This document shows positions 19,756-28,945 of a stretch of 64,000 bases of DNA, in pieces. A model generated the notes under the pieces. That model was not told the origin of the DNA. It worked only from the letters and a program-made list of their open reading frames with translations, and ran no database searches. The stretch is from JBBQUN01 sp963717115 (GTDB taxonomy: Bacteria; Actinomycetota; Acidimicrobiia; Acidimicrobiales; SZUA-35): positions 248,001 through 312,000 of the forward strand of contig CAVQVO010000017.1 of assembly GCA_963717115.1 (NCBI GenBank), given 5' to 3'. The position numbers and the translations under genes are program-made. Position 1 is the stretch's first letter. Every line of letters starts with the position of its first letter.

Positions 19756-20180
19756 CCGACCCGTCGTCGGCCACCGTGCGCGCGGCGGGGTGTGTGGTCT
19801 GGACCGGAACGCCCGAGGCCCTGCGCTTCGCCGTGGTCCATCGGCCCCGCTACGACGACTGGTCGTTTCCCAAGGGCAAGGTCGACGAAGGGGAGACCGA
19901 GCTCGAGTGTGCGATCCGGGAGGTCGAAGAGGAAACGGGCCTCGTCGGCGACATCGGGGCCGAGCTGCTCACCCTCGGCTACGTCGATCACCGCGACCGT
20001 CCGAAGACGGTTCGCTACTGGCTGCTCGAACGAACGGGCGGTGCGTTCGTCGTCAACGACGAGGTCGACGAACTCCGCTGGTTGTCCACCGCCGAGGCCG
20101 CAGACCTGCTCACCTATGAACACGATCGTCACCTGCTCGAGGTCGCCGTCGGGGAGCTGGCACCGCCCTCTTCCGGGTGA
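19752..20180 (+). CDS. NUDIX hydrolase
   Basis: A 142-residue MutT-like protein. The Nudix box is complete: GKVDEGETELECAIREVEEETG matches GX5EX7REUXEEXGU. FPKGKVDEGE resembles the MutT1/diadenosine polyphosphate hydrolase subgroup, in actinobacteria often found with polyphosphate kinase. It is translationally coupled to ppk1 (ATGA) and to the next gene (GTGA). Likely substrates are oxidised nucleotides or dinucleoside polyphosphates; which one cannot be told from sequence. Confidence 0.88.
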   Translation: MTDPSSATVRAAGCVVWTGTPEALRFAVVHRPRYDDWSFPKGKVDEGETELECAIREVEEETGLVGDIGAELLTLGYVDHRDRPKTVRYWLLERTGGAFVVNDEVDELRWLSTAEAADLLTYEHDRHLLEVAVGELAPPSSG

Positions 20181-21271
20181 GGTCGGCGACGTGGTGGGGC
20201 CGTCGGGTCGACCCCGAGCGATGGTTCACCGCCGATCAGCTCGACCGGTCACGGCGCTATCACGGTCCGCTTGCGGCGGCTGCGATCTGGCGCACGACAG
20301 CTCGGGCCGTCGGTCTGGTACTCGTGTTCTTGGTGGCACGGGAGAACGGCGCGATCACCGACCCGAGGGGCTTCATCGGGATGGGCGTCGTCATCGCGAT
20401 CGTGCTCTGGATCCCGTCGGCGGTGGCCGAGGCCTGGTCGGCGTTCCGACACGAGCCCCGCTTCGATGGGATCCGGGTCGAGGCCCGGAGGTTCGTGATG
20501 TCGCTGGTCGCGGTCGGTGGGCTGGTCGTCGCCGGGTCCGTTTCGTTGATCCTGCTGTTCCGGTGGCTGGAGATGACGACCTCCTGGTGGCCGGTCGTGG
20601 TTCTCGTCGGTTCCGTCGCCGCAACGACCTCGATCGGGCCATGGTTCGTGGCGGCGACCAATCGCTTCGACCCCCTGCCCGTCGAGCTCGACCTCGAGCT
20701 GTCCTCGATCGCTGCGGCAGCCGGCGTGCCCGGCGTTCGGTTCGGGCGCCTCGACTCACGCAGCGGCGAGCGCGGTCTCAACGCCCTGACGCTGGGCCTC
20801 CGCTCCCCGTCGCTGGTGTTGTGCACTCCCGAGCTGCTCGAAGCCGACGCCGAACTGCGCGAGTTCGTCGTCGCCCACGAGCTCGCTCATGTGCGGCGGC
20901 GGCATCACCGATCGGCACTCGTGGTCTCGGTGATCGGATCGTCGATCGAGCTCGGTGCCCTGTGGTTGGCCTCGATCGCGTCACCGACCGACCAGTGGTT
21001 CGATCTCGGCGATGCCCGGTCGCTCCCGCTCGTCGTCGGTCTCGTCGGCGCCGTCGGGTTGGTCAGCGGATCACTCGAGGCCTGGGTGTCGCGGGCTCAC
21101 GAGCGACAGGCCGACGTCGATGCCCTGGCCGGATTCGGATCGCCGGGCGAGTCCTCGATGCGGCAGCTCGTCCAGAACGAGCGCAGCGATCTGGCTCCCT
21201 CCCGACTGGCCCGGTGGTTCGCTCCGCATCCCTCACCGGCCGAGCGACTCGCCCAGTCGGTGAACCGGTGA
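20177..21271 (+). CDS. M48-family membrane metallopeptidase
   Basis: A 364-residue protein. At least four hydrophobic segments flank a peptidase domain with the zinc motif VVAHELAHVRRRH (HExxH) near residue 237. A downstream third-ligand glutamate is probably in SRAHERQADVDALAGFGSP, which is typical of M48 (CAAX/HtpX-like) enzymes. The GTG start overlaps the NUDIX stop. A role in membrane-protein quality control is likely by family. Confidence 0.85.
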   Translation: MRSATWWGRRVDPERWFTADQLDRSRRYHGPLAAAAIWRTTARAVGLVLVFLVARENGAITDPRGFIGMGVVIAIVLWIPSAVAEAWSAFRHEPRFDGIRVEARRFVMSLVAVGGLVVAGSVSLILLFRWLEMTTSWWPVVVLVGSVAATTSIGPWFVAATNRFDPLPVELDLELSSIAAAAGVPGVRFGRLDSRSGERGLNALTLGLRSPSLVLCTPELLEADAELREFVVAHELAHVRRRHHRSALVVSVIGSSIELGALWLASIASPTDQWFDLGDARSLPLVVGLVGAVGLVSGSLEAWVSRAHERQADVDALAGFGSPGESSMRQLVQNERSDLAPSRLARWFAPHPSPAERLAQSVNR

Positions 21272-21482
21272 TGGTTCGGCGGCGGCGGCGGTCGTCGGTC
21301 GGCCGCTGTTCACGTTCGCGCCATGTGGAATCCGGCGCAAGGACACCTGCCGTGCGTAGTCTTCCACCGTCGCCGACCCGGCGGTGTCGTGGTGGATCTC
21401 GCCGGGAACGACTCGAATGCCTCTCAGGAGTTCACGGTTGCCCGACATGCGAGAGCCGATACCGAGACAGGAACGACGGCTG

Positions 21483-22139
21483 ATGCGACGCCCATTCGAC
21501 GACGAGCTCGAGCAACTGCGGCTCCAGGTCGAGGTCATGTCGCTGCTGGTCGCCGAAGCCTTCGACAAGGCGAACACCGTGATCGACACCGGCGATGCCG
21601 CGGTGGCCGCCGAACTGCTCGCCGGCGACGACGAGATCGACGCCATGCACGTCTCGCTCACCGAACGCTGTTACGAGGTGCTCGTCCGAGAGGCTCCTCG
21701 GGCCACCGACCTTCGCCTCATCGTGTCGGTCATCCGGGTCCTCACCGAACTCGAGCGCATCGGTGACCTCTGTCTGCGGATCGCCAAGACCGTCGACGAC
21801 CAGCCCTTGCTCGCTTCCCACCCCGAGGTCTTCGCGGTGTTGCGGGAACTGGCGGCCAACGTCCGGGAGCGGTTCGGGATCGTCACCGAGGCCTGGTCGG
21901 CCAACTCGGTCGCCCCTCTCGAACGGCTGCAGCGCACCGATCCGCTCGACGACTTCGGTGATCCCCTTCTGGGGCGTATCCTGGAACTCGAGGGTGCCGA
22001 CGCGGCCCGAGTGGCAGTTGCGGCCTTCGTCGTGGGTCGTTCGCTCGATCGCATCGGTGACCACACCCAGATCCTGGCCGCCCGTCTGCAATACCTGGTG
22101 ACGGGCGACTCGGTTCATTTGGCCGACGAGGTCATCTGA
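21483..22139 (+). CDS. phoU: PhoU-domain phosphate signalling regulator, copy 1
   Basis: A 218-residue all-helical protein with two PhoU three-helix bundles. The metal-binding motifs are ELERIGDLCLRIAKT and SLDRIGDHTQILAARLQYL. ATG 21483 (MRRPFDDELEQL) matches the usual PhoU N terminus and is preferred over ATG 21447. PhoU relays phosphate-transporter state to the PhoR/SenX3 kinase. Two GTTCAC sequences at about 21315 and 21430 upstream resemble half-sites of actinobacterial PHO boxes, but they are far apart. Confidence 0.88.
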   Translation: MRRPFDDELEQLRLQVEVMSLLVAEAFDKANTVIDTGDAAVAAELLAGDDEIDAMHVSLTERCYEVLVREAPRATDLRLIVSVIRVLTELERIGDLCLRIAKTVDDQPLLASHPEVFAVLRELAANVRERFGIVTEAWSANSVAPLERLQRTDPLDDFGDPLLGRILELEGADAARVAVAAFVVGRSLDRIGDHTQILAARLQYLVTGDSVHLADEVI

Positions 22140-22160
22140 ACGTCCCGGAAGGAGACCGTC

Positions 22161-22919
22161 ATGCCCGAGACCGGACCCAAACGCATCGACCATCGCAGCG
22201 CCTATCACCTCCGGATGGCCGAGCTCGATGCCAGCTTGATCCGCTTGGGGGCCATGGTGTCGGAGGTCATTCCGAAGGGCACCGAGATCCTGCTCAGCGG
22301 GGAACTCACCGATGCCCAGTCGCTCATCGATGCCGACGACGAGATCGATCTCCTCAGCCTCGAGATCGAGGAGCGGGTGTTCAGCACGATGGCCCTGCAG
22401 GCCCCCGTTGCCAGCGATCTCCGCCACCTCACCACGGTGCTCAAGGCCGTCGGCGAGCTCGAGCGGTCGGCCGATCTGATGGTGAACGTCTGCAAGGCGT
22501 CGCGTCGGATGTACGGATCACCGATGACCCCCAAGATCCGCGGGGTGATCGAAGCCATGAGCCAGGAAGCCCGGAAACTGGTCCAGCTCTCGATCGAGTC
22601 CTTCGCCGATTCCGATGACGCCCTCGCCTCGGCGCTCGGCGACATCGACGACAAGCTCGACATGCTCAACCGCGAGATGGTCGAAGCCGTGTTCGCCGCC
22701 CATGCCGAGGGGGCCATCGATCTGGCGGCGGCCGTGCAGCTGGCGCTGGTGGCGCGGTACTACGAACGCATCGGTGACCACGCCGTCAACATCGGTGAAC
22801 GGGTGACCTACATGGTCACCGGCTGGCTTCCCGAGCACAACGGGATGCTCCGCTCCCGGGCCCGAAAGGGCTTGGGCAGCGATCCCGTGCCGAACCCCCA
22901 CGATCCCGAAGTCGGCTGA
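22161..22919 (+). CDS. phoU: PhoU-domain phosphate signalling regulator, copy 2
   Basis: A 252-residue paralog of the preceding gene. Its PhoU repeats carry AVGELERSADLMVNVCKA and YYERIGDHAVNIGERVTYMVTGWLPEH, the latter matching the family consensus closely. A GGAAGGAG ribosome site precedes ATG 22161. The stop is 3 bases before the histidine kinase start, so the two are probably co-translated. The tandem PhoU arrangement suggests separate inputs to one kinase (inference). Confidence 0.9.
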   Translation: MPETGPKRIDHRSAYHLRMAELDASLIRLGAMVSEVIPKGTEILLSGELTDAQSLIDADDEIDLLSLEIEERVFSTMALQAPVASDLRHLTTVLKAVGELERSADLMVNVCKASRRMYGSPMTPKIRGVIEAMSQEARKLVQLSIESFADSDDALASALGDIDDKLDMLNREMVEAVFAAHAEGAIDLAAAVQLALVARYYERIGDHAVNIGERVTYMVTGWLPEHNGMLRSRARKGLGSDPVPNPHDPEVG

Positions 22920-22924
22920 AGCCC

Positions 22925-24148
22925 TTGCTGTTCGTCGGGTTCGTGCTCACGGCGTTGGTGGCCGCAGCCGTCGGCTACCGGGTCGGTCGCAGGCAGCGAG
23001 TCGAGGAGCCGGGAACCGACGATGAACGCGAGCTCGGTACGCGCTCCGATGTGCGGGTCCTGCGGGCGGTCGAGACGCTGGCGCTCGGATTCGTGCTCTA
23101 CGGGAGCCGGGGTGGACAGATCTTCGAGAACTCCTCGGCGACGCGGCTGCGGGGCAACCGCCACCAGCGCCCCCTCGTCGATGCCGCACTCGCCGATGTC
23201 TCCGCCCTGGCCGCGGTCGAGGGCACGGCGACCCGAGTACTCGATCTCTTCGGGCCGCCCCGCCAGGTCCTCGAGTTCAAGGGCGAGTCCGTCCGTGTCG
23301 ACGGACAACCCGTCGGGGTGGTCGTGATCGTCGAGGACATCACCGAGAAGCGGCGGGCGATCGACGTTCGACGGGACTTCGTCGCCAACGTGTCGCACGA
23401 GCTGAAGACCCCGGTCGCAGCACTCGGGCTCCTGGCCGAGGCCCTGATCGACAGCGACGACCCGGCGGTCACCGATCGGCTCTCCGGTCGTCTCCATGCC
23501 GAGGCGATCCGCCTCGGCACCACGATCGACGACCTGCTGGCCCTGTCCGAACTCGAATCGGGGATGCTGTCGACACCCCAACCGGTCGCTGCGTCGATCG
23601 TGGTCGCCGGGGCGCTCGAACGGTGCGCGGCGGCCGCGGAACTCCGGGGCATCGACGTCGAGATCGACGACCGGTCCCCGGTGGCGATCCTCGGCGACCG
23701 TCGCCAGCTCGTTGCGGCGGTCGGCAATCTGCTCGACAACGCCGTCAAGTACTCCGACCCGGGCAGCAAGGTTCGGTTGGTGGTCGAGGCCCGTGGGTCG
23801 GGCGACGAGCGGCGGGTCGTGATCGAGGTCGTCGATGCCGGGATCGGGATCCCGGCATCGGACCGGGAGCGCATCTTCGAGCGCTTCTATCGCGTCGACC
23901 CGGCCCGAAGCCGCAACACCGGCGGCACCGGTCTGGGACTGTCGATCGTCCGCCACATCGTGGCGAACCACGGCGGGACCCTCGAGCTCGAGTCGGCCGA
24001 GGGCCAGGGATCGACGTTCCGGATCGAACTCCCGACCGCCGATGGCGATGGTTCCGAGCCCGGAAGCACCGCCGTCTCACTCCCCGAGGACGACCCCGAC
24101 GACGAGGTCGCCCCGAATCCCGCGATCGCGCGAGGAAAGGAATCATGA
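22925..24148 (+). CDS. senX3: Phosphate-responsive sensor histidine kinase, SenX3/PhoR type
   Basis: A 407-residue kinase starting with TTG. A single N-terminal membrane helix (MLFVGFVLTALVAAAVGYRVGRRQR) is followed by a PAS-like domain and the dimerisation/phosphoacceptor box DFVANVSHELKTPVAAL near residue 157. The ATPase domain has the N box NLLDNAVKYSD, the G1 box VVDAGIGIP and FERFYRVDPARSRNTGGTGLGLSIV. One helix, a PAS domain and adjacent phoU genes are typical of SenX3. Translation is coupled to the response regulator through an ATGA overlap. Confidence 0.92.
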   Translation: MLFVGFVLTALVAAAVGYRVGRRQRVEEPGTDDERELGTRSDVRVLRAVETLALGFVLYGSRGGQIFENSSATRLRGNRHQRPLVDAALADVSALAAVEGTATRVLDLFGPPRQVLEFKGESVRVDGQPVGVVVIVEDITEKRRAIDVRRDFVANVSHELKTPVAALGLLAEALIDSDDPAVTDRLSGRLHAEAIRLGTTIDDLLALSELESGMLSTPQPVAASIVVAGALERCAAAAELRGIDVEIDDRSPVAILGDRRQLVAAVGNLLDNAVKYSDPGSKVRLVVEARGSGDERRVVIEVVDAGIGIPASDRERIFERFYRVDPARSRNTGGTGLGLSIVRHIVANHGGTLELESAEGQGSTFRIELPTADGDGSEPGSTAVSLPEDDPDDEVAPNPAIARGKES

Positions 24149-24900
24149 GCATGTCGATGCCATCGGTCTTGGTCGTGGAAGACGAAGAGGCCATTCTCGA
24201 CGCCCTGACCGTCGGGTTGGCCAAGGAGGGGTTCGAGGTCCGGGTGGCCCGCGATGGAGCCGAGGCACTGGCCGAATTCGCCGCACGGGAGCCCGACCTG
24301 ATCCTGCTCGACCTGATGCTGCCCCGGGTCTCGGGGGTCGACGTGTGCCGTGAGATCCGGACCAAGTCACGGGTCCCGATCATCATGGTCACCGCGAAGT
24401 CCTCCGAGATCGACATCGTGGTCGGGCTCGAAGTCGGTGCCGACGACTACATCACGAAGCCGTATCGGATGCGGGAGCTGATCGCCCGGATGCGCGCGGT
24501 CATGCGCCGCACCGATGACAAGGCGGGGAGCGACGTGGAGCCCGACGTCGAGGAACTCGTGGTCGGCGACGTCCGCATGGATCTGGCCAGCCACGAGGTG
24601 TTCGTGCGCGGGGAGGTCGTCGCGCTCCCGCTGAAGGAGTTCGAACTGCTGTCGCTGCTCCTCGAGAACGTCGGTCGGGTCCTGCCCCGAGACACCCTCA
24701 TCGACCGGGCCTGGGGACACGACTACGTCGGCGACACCAAGACCCTCGACGTCCACATCAAACGACTGCGCTCGAAGATCGAGGACGACCCGGGTCATCC
24801 CAGCCGGATCGTCACGGTTCGGGGTGTCGGCTACAAGTTCGAGCGACCCCGTCCGGAGCAGCCGGCGAGTGATCGACCGAGTGCACCCCTGACCGCATAA
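24145..24900 (+). CDS. regX3: OmpR-family response regulator, RegX3/PhoB type
   Basis: A 251-residue protein. The receiver domain has the acidic pair VVEDEEA, the phospho-acceptor Asp in LILLDLMLPR (about residue 55), MVTAKSS and the conserved Lys in YITKPYRMREL. The winged-helix effector ends with KTLDVHIKRLRSKIEDDP and the IVTVRGVGYKFE hairpin. It would activate the pho regulon when phosphorylated by the overlapping kinase gene. The 3' end contains a putative promoter hexamer for the next gene. Confidence 0.93.
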   Translation: MSMSMPSVLVVEDEEAILDALTVGLAKEGFEVRVARDGAEALAEFAAREPDLILLDLMLPRVSGVDVCREIRTKSRVPIIMVTAKSSEIDIVVGLEVGADDYITKPYRMRELIARMRAVMRRTDDKAGSDVEPDVEELVVGDVRMDLASHEVFVRGEVVALPLKEFELLSLLLENVGRVLPRDTLIDRAWGHDYVGDTKTLDVHIKRLRSKIEDDPGHPSRIVTVRGVGYKFERPRPEQPASDRPSAPLTA

Positions 24901-24903
24901 CAT
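24898..24903 (+). promoter_or_regulatory. Putative -10 element of a leaderless promoter (MFS gene)
   Basis: TAACAT overlaps the regX3 stop codon and ends 8 nt before ATG 24912. Confidence 0.4.
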
Positions 24904-24911
24904 CGAAGGCG

Positions 24912-26624
24912 ATGACACGACAGGAGTCCAACGAGCCACCTGATGGCGGTACGGCCGACCGGCCGCCCCCCACCGGTGGCGGTGACGAGCGTCGTGGTGG
25001 TGGACTGGCCGGCTGGTTCGGGGGACGGCGAGCCGCGCGTACCAAGACCTGGACCGAGGGAGCACCGGTCGACCCCGATCGGGGTGCGACCAAGTTCGCC
25101 GTCTCGCCCTTCGCCCGGTTCGCCCGGGCGCACGGCCTGTCGGTGGCCGGTGATGCGCTGGTGGCGATCGCCCTCGCCGATTCGTTCTTCTTCGCCATCG
25201 ATCCCAACGACGCCCGCTGGCAGGTCGGTCTCTATCTGCTGCTGACCGTGGCCCCCTTCGGGGTGGTCGCGCCGCTGCTGGGACCGGCGATGGACCGGCT
25301 CCAGGGTGGGCATCGCAACATGGTGATCCTGTCGGCGCTCGCCCGGGCCGTGCTGGCGGTGTTCATGGCCATGAACATCGACAACCTGCTGGTCTTCCCC
25401 CTGGCCTTCGGGATGCTCGTGATGGGCAAGACCTATCACGTCGCGAAATCGGCGCTGGTCCCGACCCTCGTCAAGGACGAGACCCAGCTGGTGCTGACCA
25501 ACTCCAGGCTGTCGATCATCTCGTCGATCTCGGCGGGTGTCGTCGGTATCCCCGGGGTGTTGTTGCTCACGCTCGGCGATGCGTCGTGGACGCTGTGGTT
25601 CGATGCGGTGGTGTTCCTCGGCGCAGCGTTCATGGCGTCGCGGATTCCGGCGACGAAGGTCGCCACCTCGCCGGCCGACGAGATCGAGCGCCATGAGCTG
25701 CGGGGCAGCGGGATCGTGCTGGCCGCCAGCGCGATGGGCTACGTGCGGGCCGTCGTCGGTTTCCTGACCATGCTCCTGGCCTTCGAGCTGCGAGGCGGGG
25801 TCGATCCGGGGCCGACCTCGACCGGTGTCGAGATCGGCCATCGGGTGCGCGAGTCGCTGGGTTTGGTCCGCATCGATCTGACGTCGGGCGGCGCGCCGAC
25901 TTGGCATTTCGGGCTGGTGCTGGTCGCCACCGGCATCGGGGGTCTGGGCGGCGCCATGAGTTCACCGCGGCTGCGTGCGGTGGTTCGTGAAGAGAAGATC
26001 CTCGCCGGTTCCCTGGCGGCGGTCGGGCTCGCGGGGCTCCTCGCCGCCCTTGCCGGTGGTCTCATCGGGGCCGTGGTGATGGCGCTGACCGTGGCGGCGG
26101 CCGGGGCGATGGGCAAGCAGTCCTTCGATGCCATCGTGCAGCGCGACGCCCCCGAGGCCAACCTCGGACGGTCGTTCGCTCGGTTCGAGAGCCGGTTCCA
26201 ACTGCTGTGGGTCTTCGGGGCCGTGATCCCGGTGGCGATCCCGATTCCGGCTCGGGTGGGGTTCGTCCTGTTGGGGGTCACGGCCGGGTTCGCCGCCCTG
26301 AGCTACCACCTCGGGCGCGATCCGGCCATCGCGCCGCGCCGCGTGGTGGCCAGTGGAGGCAAGTTCCGGCGGGTTCGTGAGTGGAATGCCGGCGACGCAC
26401 CGAAACCCCGGCCTGGCCCTCGTCGACCACGACGCCCGGGTTCCCGCCGCCGGAACCCGGCCGCCGAGGCGACCGACGACGAGGCACGCACTCGGTCGGC
26501 GCGGGCCGAGCCGATGTCGTCGATCGACCTCGATGCGCTGTTGGCCGAGGAATCCCACGAACCGACTCGGGAATACCATCTGCCCCCGGCTCCGCCGCCG
26601 ACGGGGCCACCCCGACTCGACTGA
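24912..26624 (+). CDS. MFS-type membrane transporter
   Basis: A 570-residue protein. A hydrophilic, Gly/Arg-rich N-terminal region of about 70 residues precedes roughly 11-12 hydrophobic segments (for example YLLLTVAPFGVVAPLLGPAMDRLQGG, the last part resembling the MFS loop 2-3 signature). The C-terminal 100 residues are a long basic then acidic cytoplasmic tail (KPRPGPRRPRRPGSRRR). Both hydrophilic tails are longer than usual for the superfamily. The substrate is not predictable. Confidence 0.75.
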   Translation: MTRQESNEPPDGGTADRPPPTGGGDERRGGGLAGWFGGRRAARTKTWTEGAPVDPDRGATKFAVSPFARFARAHGLSVAGDALVAIALADSFFFAIDPNDARWQVGLYLLLTVAPFGVVAPLLGPAMDRLQGGHRNMVILSALARAVLAVFMAMNIDNLLVFPLAFGMLVMGKTYHVAKSALVPTLVKDETQLVLTNSRLSIISSISAGVVGIPGVLLLTLGDASWTLWFDAVVFLGAAFMASRIPATKVATSPADEIERHELRGSGIVLAASAMGYVRAVVGFLTMLLAFELRGGVDPGPTSTGVEIGHRVRESLGLVRIDLTSGGAPTWHFGLVLVATGIGGLGGAMSSPRLRAVVREEKILAGSLAAVGLAGLLAALAGGLIGAVVMALTVAAAGAMGKQSFDAIVQRDAPEANLGRSFARFESRFQLLWVFGAVIPVAIPIPARVGFVLLGVTAGFAALSYHLGRDPAIAPRRVVASGGKFRRVREWNAGDAPKPRPGPRRPRRPGSRRRNPAAEATDDEARTRSARAEPMSSIDLDALLAEESHEPTREYHLPPAPPPTGPPRLD

Positions 26625-26657
26625 GCTCGGCGGGCGGTCGTTGGCCGGTGGGGTGTC

Positions 26658-27890
26658 TCAGAGGTCGTCGAGGCCCGAGAGATCGTCGGGGATGTCGAGA
26701 TCGGACATGTCGATGTCGGGATCGAGGCCGATCCGGGCCAGCCACAATCCGGGGGCATCGATCTCGGCGGCGGTCGGGAGATCGAGCTCGTCGGCCCAGA
26801 GTCGGGTGACGCCGTCGTCGCCGACCCGCTCGATGACACCGTCGACGAACGAACGGCCCCGGTCGAGCGTGGCCTCGGTGATGGTGATCCCGAGGAGCTG
26901 TTCCATGAACCGGTCGGCGGGGGTGACGTCGAGCAGACGGTCGCGCATGTGTTGCCGGATGGTCGCATGGGCCGGGATGAGCGTGAGGCAGACCCGTTCG
27001 ACGGCGAGGTCGACGGTCCCCAGAATGGCCGCGACGAGCGTGTCGAGCTGGGGCATCAGGAGATCGTGGGCCCGAGTCCGCATCATTCCGAGCACGGCGT
27101 CGGGGTCGTTGAGTTCACCGGCGAGTTCCTGGAGACGACTCAGGTCGTCGATCGAACCGATGTCGCCGAACCGATCCTGCAGCTTCTCGGGATCGAGGCG
27201 GAACGCCGTTGCGAAGTCGATGAGCAGGGCGTCGAGGCGTTGGCGGACGTGGGGGATCGACAGGAGCGCGTGCGTGGCGAGCTCGTGCACCAGGACCCAC
27301 ATGCGGAGCTCGTCGATCGGCACGTCCCAGTCGCGGGCCGCGGCATCGAGCGCCGACGAGACGATCAGGACCTCGCTGCCCGAGCGAGGAACGGGAAGGT
27401 CGTATTGGCCGAGCGAGTGCTGGCCGAGATGGCCGATCATCGCCCCGGCCGATGCGGCGACCATCATCGGGGCGAGGTTGGAGAACATGGCACCGAACAG
27501 GGCGGCGAAGGGATCGTCGGCACTGGGTTCGACGGCGGCCTCGCGGCCGATGGCTTCACCGAACCGCTCGAAGAAGGGCCGGTAGGCCTGCAGCGATTCG
27601 GTGGTCCACTGCGAGCGGGTGACCGTCTTGATCCGAGCCTCGCTGCGGACCGACGGCGAGCCGGCGATCCCCGGGACCTCGGTGAGATACAGCAGGGCCA
27701 CGCGAGCCAGGTCGTCGATCGCCAGCCGCACCTTGGGCTCGACGTTGGGCTCGCTCTCGCCATCGGCCGCCACGGCCTGGGCGATCTGGGCGGCCTGCTG
27801 CCAGGGGTCGGCGTTGCCGAACGCCCCGAAGAGCTTGCTCAGATCACCGAAGGGAAAGTCGCCGCCGGCGAGTGGATCGGAACCGGTCAC
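26658..27890 (-). CDS. Zincin-2 (DUF2342-type) metallopeptidase-like protein, degenerate motif
   Basis: A 410-residue soluble protein. N-terminal FPFGDLSKLFGAFG and the helical region WTTESLQAYRPFFERFGEAIG are characteristic of the actinobacterial family annotated as zinc-dependent metalloprotease or putative hydrolase. The expected HExxH reads VLVHELATHALL: the second histidine position is Thr and a His follows one residue later. Metal binding is therefore uncertain. The GTG at 27890 has TACGAT 6 nt upstream and no Shine-Dalgarno sequence. It is divergent from the epimerase gene, with only 17 bp between starts. Confidence 0.75.
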   Translation of the reverse strand: MTGSDPLAGGDFPFGDLSKLFGAFGNADPWQQAAQIAQAVAADGESEPNVEPKVRLAIDDLARVALLYLTEVPGIAGSPSVRSEARIKTVTRSQWTTESLQAYRPFFERFGEAIGREAAVEPSADDPFAALFGAMFSNLAPMMVAASAGAMIGHLGQHSLGQYDLPVPRSGSEVLIVSSALDAAARDWDVPIDELRMWVLVHELATHALLSIPHVRQRLDALLIDFATAFRLDPEKLQDRFGDIGSIDDLSRLQELAGELNDPDAVLGMMRTRAHDLLMPQLDTLVAAILGTVDLAVERVCLTLIPAHATIRQHMRDRLLDVTPADRFMEQLLGITITEATLDRGRSFVDGVIERVGDDGVTRLWADELDLPTAAEIDAPGLWLARIGLDPDIDMSDLDIPDDLSGLDDL

Positions 27891-27896
27891 AAGGGC

Positions 27897-27902
27897 ATCG
27901 TA
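27897..27902 (-). promoter_or_regulatory. Putative -10 element of a leaderless promoter (zincin-like gene)
   Basis: Minus-strand TACGAT ends 6 nt before GTG 27890. It lies between two divergent starts only 17 bp apart. Confidence 0.4.
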
Positions 27903-27907
27903 GAGCG

Positions 27908-28930
27908 GTGAACGCAATCGCGGTGACCGGGGCAGCCGGAGCAGTCGGGCGACGGACCATCCGACAGTTGGCCTCGGACCCGACGGTCGATCGGGTGGTG
28001 GCCATCGATCGAGTGGGTCAGACGGCCCCGACGGCCAAGGTCGAGGCGGTGCGGCTCGATCTTCGCCGGGCGTCACTGGGCGAGGCGTTCGAGGGCTGCG
28101 ACACGATCCTGCACCTGGCCGAGGAACCGGGTCGACCCGACGACTCGCAGGCGACGTTGTCGATGCTGGATCGGGTGCTCGACGGGGCATCTCGAGCCGG
28201 TGTCGGAAGGCTGATCGTGCTCTCGTCGGCGATGGTGTACGGCGCGTCGGCCGACAACCCGATCCCGATGTCGGAGTCCCAGCCGCCCGCCCCCGCCCCC
28301 GATCTGGCCTATGCCGTTGCCAAGCAGGAACTCGAGGAGGCGGCGTCGGGATGGGTTGCGGCCGATCCCTCGCGGCACCTCACGATCCTGCGACCGACCA
28401 CCACGTTGTCGGAGCAGGGGTCGGCATGGGTGGCCAAGGCGCTGCGCTCGGCGATGGTCGTGCGACCGGATCGGGTCGACCCGCCGCTGCAGTTCCTGGC
28501 CTACGACGATCTCGCCTCGGCTCTGTCGTTCGTGGCGATCAACGGGCTCGATGGGGTCTACAACGTGGCCCCCGATGGTTGGCTGGGCCCGGAGGTCTTC
28601 CGGGAACTGGTCGGCGGCGTGCAGTTCCGGGTGCCCGAGCGCGTCAACGATCGGCTGCTCGAAGCCGGGCGGCGGCTCGGGCTGCGTTCGACCCCTCCCG
28701 GGATCGAGGCCTACGTTCGTCATCCGTGGGTCGTTGCCAACGATCGGTTGCGTCAGGCGGGGTGGACGCCGACGTTCTCGAACAGCGAGGCGTTCGTGCT
28801 CGGCACGCCGCCGCCGCCGTGGGCGGTCACCGCGCAGGAACGACAGGAGATCGCCCTGGCCGTGGCCGGCGTGGGCATCGCCGGGGCCATCGCCGTGGCG
28901 GCCGGGGTGGCTCGGCGGCTCCTGCGCTGA
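27908..28930 (+). CDS. NAD-dependent epimerase/dehydratase (extended SDR)
   Basis: A 340-residue protein. The Rossmann nucleotide-binding loop is VTGAAGAVGRRTIRQLA (GxxGxxG) at the N terminus. The acidic residue of VVAIDRVGQ selects the cofactor ribose, the catalytic pattern YAVAKQELE (YxxxK) is near residue 135, and VLSSAMVYGAS supplies the Ser. The C terminus ends in a hydrophobic helix (VAGVGIAGAIAVAAGVARRLLR), so it may be membrane-attached. It acts on a nucleotide sugar or a similar substrate; the identity is unknown. Confidence 0.85.
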   Translation: MNAIAVTGAAGAVGRRTIRQLASDPTVDRVVAIDRVGQTAPTAKVEAVRLDLRRASLGEAFEGCDTILHLAEEPGRPDDSQATLSMLDRVLDGASRAGVGRLIVLSSAMVYGASADNPIPMSESQPPAPAPDLAYAVAKQELEEAASGWVAADPSRHLTILRPTTTLSEQGSAWVAKALRSAMVVRPDRVDPPLQFLAYDDLASALSFVAINGLDGVYNVAPDGWLGPEVFRELVGGVQFRVPERVNDRLLEAGRRLGLRSTPPGIEAYVRHPWVVANDRLRQAGWTPTFSNSEAFVLGTPPPPWAVTAQERQEIALAVAGVGIAGAIAVAAGVARRLLR

Positions 28931-28945
28931 CCCGTCGGCGTCCGG

